A DNA stretch of 38,586 nt from Fictibacillus gelatini DSM 15865 (GTDB taxonomy: Bacteria; Bacillota; Bacilli; Bacillales; Fictibacillaceae). The stretch is from NCBI RefSeq assembly GCF_000430745.1, contig NZ_AUMP01000006.1:1-38586 (forward strand), given 5' to 3'. The notes under the pieces were generated by a model. It was not told the DNA's origin. It was given only the letters and a program-made list of their open reading frames with translations, and made no database searches. Each line of letters opens with the position of its first letter. Position 1 is the stretch's first letter. Shown in pieces: positions 33,817 through 38,586 of this stretch. The position numbers and the translations under genes are program-made.

Positions 33817-33927
33817 AACCAATACCAAATAACAAATCAAAAAAACAAACATATGTATTAAACGAACATTTGATTAAGGGGTATGTCCTTAAAATAGTTT
33901 GAATTTCAGGACTGGCGAACATTCATT

Positions 33928-33983
33928 ATTTTAAGAACACCTCGTTAGATCTGTGAAATGAGGAAAAACGGTCACGAATCGTT
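33928..33983 (+). repeat. Dispersed motif, copy 2 (first copy at 16178-16234)
   Basis: It shares ATTTTAAG, AACACCTCG and GAATCGTT blocks with the first copy in the same order. It lies directly before the 21-bp periodic array. Confidence 0.5.
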
Positions 33984-34010
33984 ACATGATTTAAAATAAT
34001 TTCGTTCTCG

Positions 34011-34170
34011 GACAATAAGTGCTCTTATTTAGACAATAAATCATCCGGTTTAGACAATAACATCTTACGTTTGGACAATAAGTGAAAAAAATACTTATTT
34101 TATTGTCCGACTGAGGCCATTTATTGTCCGATGGAAACGAATTATTGTCGGAAATCCACTGTTGATTGTC
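34011..34170. repeat. Bipartite inverted array of octamers at 21-bp spacing (4 + 4)
   Basis: GACAATAA starts at 34011, 34032, 34053 and 34074. Its reverse complement TTATTGTC starts at 34100, 34121 and 34142, and a variant (TGATTGTC) at 34163. Every step within each half is exactly 21 bp. The inner copies extend into a hairpin (AATAAGT and ACTTATT) around 34079-34100. Confidence 0.92.
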
Positions 34171-34440
34171 CAAATGCCATGAAAATAGCATCACACTACC
34201 ACACTAGAGAAGTTTGATCCTGTTTTTTGCTTCTAATTTTTTTTACAGGCGAAAATGGATTCTTGAAAATAAAAACTTTCTTAGCTGAAAGGGCATTATC
34301 CCCTGCTCTAAACCGATTCGCCGCTGAAACATGGCTAATAATTAGCTTACCAATTATAACGGTTTAAATTAAAATAATTTAGCAATCACTGGTATGGGAA
34401 ACGAAATCCTTGTTGCCATTTGCAATTAACCCCCTTCCTT
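34171..34440. other. Intergenic, no gene seen
   Basis: AT-rich DNA between the array and the small gene at 34441. I found no frame, terminator or further copy of the octamer. Confidence 0.3.
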
Positions 34441-34725
34441 TTATCCTGCCGTTATAAATTCAACCGAGGTATTCGCGAATAAACCGCTTCCTAAATAAGT
34501 TCCATTGAAATCAAACTGCCAATCGTACGTGCCAGCCTCGACATGAACGATTCCGGGCATGATGTCTATTGCAAGTTCAGATATGAGGGTAAAATCAAGC
34601 CCCTTATCTACAAAATCATCCGCTATATATTTCGTGATTTTCATTAAATCTTCATCAATAAGAAGAAGGTCCTTTTCTTCAAAAGCCATGAAAATCCGTT
34701 CTACAACATATTCATGAAGAGTCAT
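34441..34725 (-). CDS. Hypothetical protein, 94 residues
   Basis: The gene has a good ribosome binding site (GAAGGAGA) nine bases before ATG 34725 and acidic, soluble-looking protein sequence without membrane segments. The first half is helical (TLHEYVVERIFMAFEEKDLL, LIDEDLMKITKYIADDFVDK) and the second half looks like beta strands (IVHVEAGTYDWQFDFNGTYL, GSGLFANTSVEFI). I do not recognise the family. It stands alone, with AT-rich DNA on both sides. Confidence 0.65.
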   Translation of the reverse strand: MTLHEYVVERIFMAFEEKDLLLIDEDLMKITKYIADDFVDKGLDFTLISELAIDIMPGIVHVEAGTYDWQFDFNGTYLGSGLFANTSVEFITAG

Positions 34726-34883
34726 GCCGCCATCTCCTTCATTTCAATCTTAATTCTAGTATTTACAAAAACTATGAATCTATTCAAAATTTCTCAATTA
34801 AGCTACAATACAGAAATGTTTTTAATTTTGCGATAAAATAATAAAGGTCTAAAGAGAATACAAAACAATAAAGGAGGAGTAGC

Positions 34884-35573
34884 ATGAAAACAATCGGTTT
34901 AATTGGCGGAATGAGCTGGGAGTCAACAGTGGAATATTATCGTATGATCAATGAAGAAGTGAAACATCGATTAGGGGGCTTGCATTCGGCAAAATGTCTT
35001 CTCTATAGCGTGGACTTTGAAGAAATTGAACGATGCCAATCAGAAGGAAATTGGCAAAAAGCTGGTTTGATATTAGGAGATGTCGCACAAAGATTAGAAA
35101 AAGGCGGTGCTGACTTTATTGTTATATGCACCAATACGATGCATAAGGTTGCTGAAGTCATTCAAGAGAAAATCAGCATCCCGATTTTGCACATCGCCGA
35201 TGCAACCGTTAAACAAATTAGAAAGAAAAGCATTCGCACAGTCGGGTTGCTTGGCACCAAATATACAATGGAACAAGACTTTTATAAATCCCGGCTTAAA
35301 AGTAACGGCATTCAAGTTTTAGTGCCAGGAGAATTCGATCGGGAAATGATCAACCAAGTCATTTATGAGGAATTATGTGTAGGAACAATAAAAGAATCAT
35401 CAAAGAAGCAATATCAAAAAGTTATCCAACATTTAGTCGATAACGGCGCCGAAGGAATTATTTTAGGATGCACAGAAATCGGATTATTGGTGAAGCCAGA
35501 GGATTCAGAAGTGCCGCTGTTTGATACGGCTCTCATCCATGCGGTTGAAGCGGTGAATAAAGCATTGGGCTAA
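34884..35573 (+). CDS. Aspartate/glutamate racemase family protein (YgeA/RacD-like)
   Basis: This cofactor-independent racemase interconverts the L and D forms of an acidic or related amino acid. The 229-residue protein starts KTIGLIGGMSWESTVEYYRM, the typical opening, and has both catalytic Cys: VICTNTMHKVAE near residue 83 and IILGCTEIGLLV near 195. In the YgeA group the substrate may be a broad set of L-amino acids rather than Asp. The ATG has an excellent AAAGGAGG eight bases upstream. It is likely monocistronic with a hairpin after it. Confidence 0.92.
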   Translation: MKTIGLIGGMSWESTVEYYRMINEEVKHRLGGLHSAKCLLYSVDFEEIERCQSEGNWQKAGLILGDVAQRLEKGGADFIVICTNTMHKVAEVIQEKISIPILHIADATVKQIRKKSIRTVGLLGTKYTMEQDFYKSRLKSNGIQVLVPGEFDREMINQVIYEELCVGTIKESSKKQYQKVIQHLVDNGAEGIILGCTEIGLLVKPEDSEVPLFDTALIHAVEAVNKALG

Positions 35574-35576
35574 TAT

Positions 35577-35612
35577 TTTACACTCAACACTGTCTCAAAT
35601 GTTGAATGTAAA
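35577..35612 (+). terminator. Hairpin after the racemase gene
   Basis: TTTACACTCAACA pairs with TGTTGAATGTAAA at 12 of 13 positions around a ten-base loop. The T-run is absent, so termination is uncertain. Confidence 0.55.
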
Positions 35613-35655
35613 GCTAACTATAAATGTATAAATATAAAAGGTTAAAGCGGTGATC

Positions 35656-36228
35656 TTACCAGAGCTTTCGTTCACCCAATTCTAAGTAAACGTCAGTCCC
35701 TTCAAAGGTTAAACGGTTTTTTTGCGCTTTATCCGAGATAAAACGAATCATCGTTGCCAGCCCTAACTCGTCACTACGGAACGGTTGGTTGCGAGTGCCG
35801 CCAACAAGGCATGTATGATTTGCATGTTCCCAGCCGCCCTGTATATAAAATGGAACTAGAGAAGGCTTGCACGTAAAAATGCTGATATCAGGATGATTTT
35901 TTTCAATAAATAATCGTGCCTCTTTTATAAGCCTTAACCCGAACCCCCGATTGCGGTAAGAAGGATCCGTCATCACTTCACTTAGTCCATACGCCTTATA
36001 CATTTGACCTTTATGTTCAATTAACTTGAATGGAACGGCCACATGGCTAATCACTTTTTCGTTGTCAACAAGCAGGAATGAAGTGGGGTTGGTATCAGGG
36101 CTATCGGGCCAATTGAGATCTTCTTCACCCTCAAATGCTTGCGGCCATTCCTGTTTCATTAAAGAAATAATCTGTACTCTCAGATAAGAAGGACACTCTT
36201 TCTGAGGGAAGTGAAATAATTTGATCAT
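35656..36228 (-). CDS. GNAT family N-acetyltransferase
   Basis: The 190-residue protein has the GNAT fold, with acetyl-CoA binding motif A in VMTDPSYRNRGFGLRLIKEA (RxxGxG near residue 95). Preceding strands are SFLLVDNEKVISHVAVPFKL and a following one is ISIFTCKPSLVPFYIQGGWE. The acceptor cannot be predicted; the length and PFYIQGGW segment occur in several uncharacterised Bacillus acetyltransferases. ATG 36228 follows AGGAGC. Convergent with the racemase gene and transcribed in the same direction as the tRNA cluster upstream of it. Confidence 0.88.
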   Translation of the reverse strand: MIKLFHFPQKECPSYLRVQIISLMKQEWPQAFEGEEDLNWPDSPDTNPTSFLLVDNEKVISHVAVPFKLIEHKGQMYKAYGLSEVMTDPSYRNRGFGLRLIKEARLFIEKNHPDISIFTCKPSLVPFYIQGGWEHANHTCLVGGTRNQPFRSDELGLATMIRFISDKAQKNRLTFEGTDVYLELGERKLW

Positions 36229-36305
36229 GAATGTAGCTCCTAATAGAATTTGTCGTTGATATTCATATTATTCAACAAAAAAAGCTGAAAAACCTTTTCG
36301 TATAT

Positions 36306-36338
36306 AAAAAAACAGGCCTTCATTTGAAGACCTGTTTA
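36306..36338 (-). terminator. Terminator of the tRNA operon
   Basis: The arms AAACAGGCCTT and AAGACCTGTTT enclose a six-base loop; on the minus strand a T-run follows. It lies directly after the last tRNA gene. Confidence 0.92.
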
Positions 36339-36343
36339 AATAA

Positions 36344-36415
36344 TGACCCGTACGGGATTCGAACCCGTGTTACCGCCGTGAAAGGGCGGTGTCTTAACCG
36401 CTTGACCAACGGGCC
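36344..36415 (-). tRNA. tRNA-Glu (anticodon UUC)
   Basis: A complete cloverleaf beginning GGCCCGTTGG with TTC in the anticodon loop. The 3' CCA is not encoded (the sequence ends in the discriminator A). It is the last gene of the operon. Confidence 0.97.
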
Positions 36416-36424
36416 AGATGAAAA

Positions 36425-36499
36425 TGGCTCCACAGGCAGGACTCGAACCTGCGACCGATCGGTTAACAGCCGATAGCTCTACCACTGAGCTACTGTGGA
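36425..36499 (-). tRNA. tRNA-Asn (anticodon GUU)
   Basis: The acceptor TCCACAG pairs with CTGTGGA, GTT is in the anticodon loop and CCA is encoded. Confidence 0.97.
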
Positions 36500-36503
36500 A
36501 TGA

Positions 36504-36580
<77 letters not shown>

Positions 36581-36585
36581 ATAAT

Positions 36586-36617
36586 TGGAGCACTTTCAAG
36601 TACAATAGTGCGTTCTC
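36586..36617. other. Spacer hairpin between tRNA-Ile and tRNA-Gly
   Basis: GGAGCACT and AGTGCGTTCTCC can pair with interruptions. It lies in the 75-base spacer and could act in processing of the tRNA precursor. Confidence 0.3.
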
Positions 36618-36655
36618 CTATAGATACCATCCATCATAGTATTGTTCACAATAAA

Positions 36656-36729
36656 TGGAGCGGGTGATGAGAATCGAACTCACGACCAGAGCTTGGAAGG
36701 CTCTTGTTTTACCATTAAACTACACCCGC
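36656..36729 (-). tRNA. tRNA-Gly (anticodon UCC)
   Basis: The acceptor GCGGGTG pairs with CACCCGC, TCC is in the anticodon loop and CCA is encoded. Confidence 0.97.
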
Positions 36730-36741
36730 ATATCATAAATA

Positions 36742-36816
36742 TGGAGGCGACACCCGGATTCGAACCGGGGGATAAGGGTTTTGCAGACCCGTGCCTTACC
36801 ACTTGGCTATGCCGCC
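36742..36816 (-). tRNA. tRNA-Cys (anticodon GCA)
   Basis: The sequence begins GGCGGCATAG, has GCA in the anticodon loop, and ends with encoded CCA. Confidence 0.97.
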
Positions 36817-36855
36817 AGGTGACACTTTCGTTTAGCTCTCCATAATTTTTATGTA

Positions 36856-36930
36856 TGGCTGGGCTAGCTGGATTCGAACCAGCGCATGACGGAGTCAAAG
36901 TCCGTTGCCTTACCGCTTGGCTATAGCCCA
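36856..36930 (-). tRNA. tRNA-Gln (anticodon UUG)
   Basis: The acceptor TGGGCTA pairs with TAGCCCA, TTG is in the anticodon loop and CCA is encoded. Confidence 0.97.
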
Positions 36931-36976
36931 ATGTTCAGGGAGACCAATGCGAAGAAGCAATCCCTTATGAAAATCA

Positions 36977-37178
<202 letters not shown>

Positions 37179-37212
37179 ACATTTAAAGTAGAAAACTTTA
37201 AATGTTTGTAAA

Positions 37213-37288
37213 TGGCGGACCCGACCGGGATCGAACCGGCGATCTCCTGCGTGACAGGCAGGCATGTTAACCACTACACCACGGATCC
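37213..37288 (-). tRNA. tRNA-Asp (anticodon GUC)
   Basis: The acceptor GGATCCG has its pairing partner at the 3' end, with GTC in the anticodon loop and CCA encoded. Confidence 0.97.
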
Positions 37289-37307
37289 ATTATGTAAAAA
37301 TTTTTTT

Positions 37308-37527
<220 letters not shown>

Positions 37528-37561
37528 ACTTTTCAGATGAAGGCTTTCCCTTCTCTTTCAA

Positions 37562-37635
37562 TGGACCCTGTAGGACTCGAACCTACGACCAATCGGTTAT
37601 GAGCCGACCGCTCTGACCAACTGAGCTAAGGGTCC
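37562..37635 (-). tRNA. tRNA-Ile2 (CAU, expected lysidine-modified)
   Basis: The anticodon is CAT, but the body (GGACCCTTAG start, AGGGTCC end) matches Bacillus tRNA-Ile2, which reads AUA after TilS modifies C34 to lysidine. The elongator Met gene is the separate one at 37734. CCA is not encoded. Confidence 0.85.
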
Positions 37636-37646
37636 GCAGCATTTGA

Positions 37647-37723
37647 TGGGGCGGCCGATGGGAATCGAACCCACGTATGCCGGAACCACAATCCGGTGCG
37701 TTAACCACTTCGCCACGACCGCC
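37647..37723 (-). tRNA. tRNA-His (anticodon GUG)
   Basis: GTG is in the anticodon loop, the acceptor has the extra G at -1 (GGCGGTCG), and CCA is encoded. Confidence 0.97.
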
Positions 37724-37733
37724 ATGAAAATAT

Positions 37734-37810
37734 TGGTAGCGGCGGAGGGAATCGAACCCCCGACCTCACGGGTATGAACCGTACGCTCTAGCCAGCTGAG
37801 CTACACCGCC
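37734..37810 (-). tRNA. Elongator tRNA-Met (anticodon CAU)
   Basis: The first base pair is G-C and the anticodon stem lacks three consecutive G-C pairs, so it is not the initiator. The sequence starts GGCGGTGTAG like Bacillus elongator tRNA-Met and CCA is encoded. Confidence 0.95.
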
Positions 37811-37824
37811 AAATGTTATTTAAA

Positions 37825-37897
37825 TGGAGCCTAGCGGGATCGAACCGCTGACCTCCTGCGTGCAAAGCAGGCGCTCTCCCAGCTGAGCTAAGGCCCC
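37825..37897 (-). tRNA. tRNA-Ala (anticodon UGC)
   Basis: TGC is in the anticodon loop and the acceptor stem shows the G3-U70 pair that identifies alanine tRNA. CCA is not encoded. Confidence 0.97.
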
Positions 37898-37909
37898 AAA
37901 GTAGTAAAA

Positions 37910-37986
37910 TGGTCGGGAAGACAGGATTTGAACCTGCGACCCCCTGGTCCCAAACCAGGTGCTCTACCAAGCTGAGCCACTTCCCG
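37910..37986 (-). tRNA. tRNA-Pro (anticodon UGG)
   Basis: The acceptor CGGGAAG pairs with CTTCCCG, TGG is in the anticodon loop and CCA is encoded. Confidence 0.97.
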
Positions 37987-37989
37987 TTA

Positions 37990-38066
37990 TGGCGCGCCCT
38001 GAGAGATTCGAACTCCCGACCTTTTGATTCGTAGTCAAACACTCTATCCAGCTGAGCTAAGGGCGC
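37990..38066 (-). tRNA. tRNA-Arg (anticodon ACG)
   Basis: The acceptor GCGCCCT pairs with AGGGCGC, ACG is in the anticodon loop (A34 expected to be deaminated to inosine) and CCA is encoded. It lies only three bases from tRNA-Pro. Confidence 0.97.
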
Positions 38067-38075
38067 ACTTCCAAG

Positions 38076-38161
38076 TGCCGAGGGCCGGACTTGAACCGGC
38101 ACGATAGTCACCTACCGCAGGATTTTAAGTCCTGTGTGTCTGCCAATTCCACCACCCCGGC
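38076..38161 (-). tRNA. tRNA-Leu (anticodon UAA)
   Basis: A class II tRNA with a long variable arm and TAA in the anticodon loop. CCA is not encoded. Confidence 0.96.
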
Positions 38162-38189
38162 AGTATAATCAAATCAAGACAAAAATGAG

Positions 38190-38261
38190 AGCGGAAGACG
38201 GGATTCGAACCCGCGACCCCAACCTTGGCAAGGTTGTATTCTACCACTGAACTACTTCCGC
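38190..38261 (-). tRNA. tRNA-Gly (anticodon GCC)
   Basis: The acceptor GCGGAAG pairs with CTTCCGC and GCC is in the anticodon loop. CCA is not encoded. Confidence 0.96.
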
Positions 38262-38269
38262 ATCGCAAA

Positions 38270-38353
38270 TGGTGCGGGTGAAGGGACTCGAACCCCCACG
38301 TCAAAGACACTAGATCCTAAGTCTAGCGCGTCTGCCAATTCCGCCACACCCGC
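38270..38353 (-). tRNA. tRNA-Leu (anticodon UAG)
   Basis: A class II tRNA with a long variable arm, TAG in the anticodon loop and encoded CCA. Confidence 0.96.
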
Positions 38354-38369
38354 ATGTATTTATTTAAAA

Positions 38370-38445
38370 TGGTGAGCCATGAAGGACTCGAACCTTCGAC
38401 CCTCTGATTAAAAGTCAGATGCTCTACCGACTGAGCTAATGGCTC
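38370..38445 (-). tRNA. tRNA-Lys (anticodon UUU)
   Basis: The acceptor GAGCCAT pairs with ATGGCTC, TTT is in the anticodon loop and CCA is encoded. Confidence 0.97.
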
Positions 38446-38449
38446 ACAA

Positions 38450-38525
<76 letters not shown>

Positions 38526-38538
38526 GAAGTAAAATGAA

Positions 38539-38586
38539 GTTAATTCAATACCGTTGTCTCTTCCTCTACAAGCATTTGCTCCGTAG
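38539..38586 (-). repeat. tRNA-spacer element C, partial at the right edge
   Basis: TGTCTCTTCCTCTACAAGCA and GCTCCGT match elements A and B in the same order. It stands just upstream of tRNA-Thr in transcription order, and the rest is outside the window. Confidence 0.65.

Noticed and set aside
32686-34170. The 21-bp arrays as CRISPR
   Set aside because: Conserved cores are only 8-10 bp, there are no spacer-sized unique segments, one array is inverted on itself, and no cas gene is present.
33991-34194. Minus-strand frame with heptapeptide repeats over the 21-bp array
   Set aside because: A 21-bp DNA repeat must give a seven-residue repeat in any open frame. There is no ribosome binding site and the second half reads as a different peptide.
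37562-37635. Calling this CAT-anticodon tRNA an elongator Met gene
   Set aside because: The body and acceptor match tRNA-Ile2, and an elongator Met gene with its usual sequence is present at 37734-37810.

Overview
The window reads as a chromosomal segment of a low-to-moderate GC Bacillaceae bacterium (Bacillus or a close relative). The support is a LXG-type polymorphic toxin gene, strong AGGAGG-type ribosome binding sites with frequent TTG/GTG starts, the glutaminase gene beside a GlnK-GlnL two-component pair, and a 20-gene tRNA cluster whose order (Thr-Lys-Leu-Gly-Leu-Arg-Pro-Ala-Met ... fMet-Asp-Phe ... Gly-Ile-Asn-Glu) resembles the large rRNA-linked tRNA cluster of Bacillus subtilis. No rRNA gene lies inside the window; one may lie just beyond the right edge. 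I cannot fix the species.

Layout, left to right. (1) 1-7427, defence and competition: the 5' part of a LXG toxin gene on the minus strand, then a complete type I restriction-modification operon hsdM-hsdS-hsdR on the plus strand. (2) 7499-11853: a mixed stretch of small genes (membrane protein, SnoaL-like protein, VOC protein, metallophosphoesterase, CutC) with decayed genes (a truncated and frameshifted MFS transporter, a truncated oxidoreductase). (3) 11855-15775: a minus-strand operon of three Gfo/Idh/MocA oxidoreductases and a TIM-barrel sugar isomerase/epimerase, probably for sugar or polyol oxidation. A perfect 10-bp palindrome lies just upstream. (4) 15776-19134: a long intergenic region with a hairpin and an 82-bp tandem repeat, a LysP-type amino acid permease, a possible tiny membrane peptide gene without a normal start codon, and a decayed gene of unknown family. 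(5) 19135-21890: an alpha/beta hydrolase with its TetR-family regulator, a possible SUKH-domain remnant, and HtpX protease. (6) 21970-25568: glutaminase (minus) divergent from glnK-glnL (plus); three TTTTGT-like hexamers at 10-bp spacing lie between them, as expected for GlnL binding. (7) 25991-32641: a branched-chain amino acid carrier, then a galactonate catabolic operon (sugar-acid kinase, KDPG-type aldolase, DgoD-like dehydratase, MFS carrier, IclR regulator) behind a recognisable promoter and palindromic operator. (8) 33070-36228: a TipA-type MerR regulator, an unknown 94-residue protein, an Asp/Glu racemase and a GNAT acetyltransferase, separated by repeat-rich intergenic DNA. (9) 36306-38586: the tRNA cluster, all on the minus strand, with a terminator at its end.

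The most unusual signals are non-coding. One is a block at 34011-34170 of eight octamers (four GACAATAA, then four TTATTGTC) at exactly 21-bp spacing in each half; a second, unrelated 21-bp periodic array lies at 32686-32737. Another is a family of about 100-bp elements in the tRNA cluster: each sits upstream of a tRNA gene and is bounded by a direct repeat that includes the first bases of that tRNA. A third copy starts at the right edge and predicts what lies beyond it. I found no CRISPR array, no IS element with a recognisable transposase and no complete novel multi-gene defence system.
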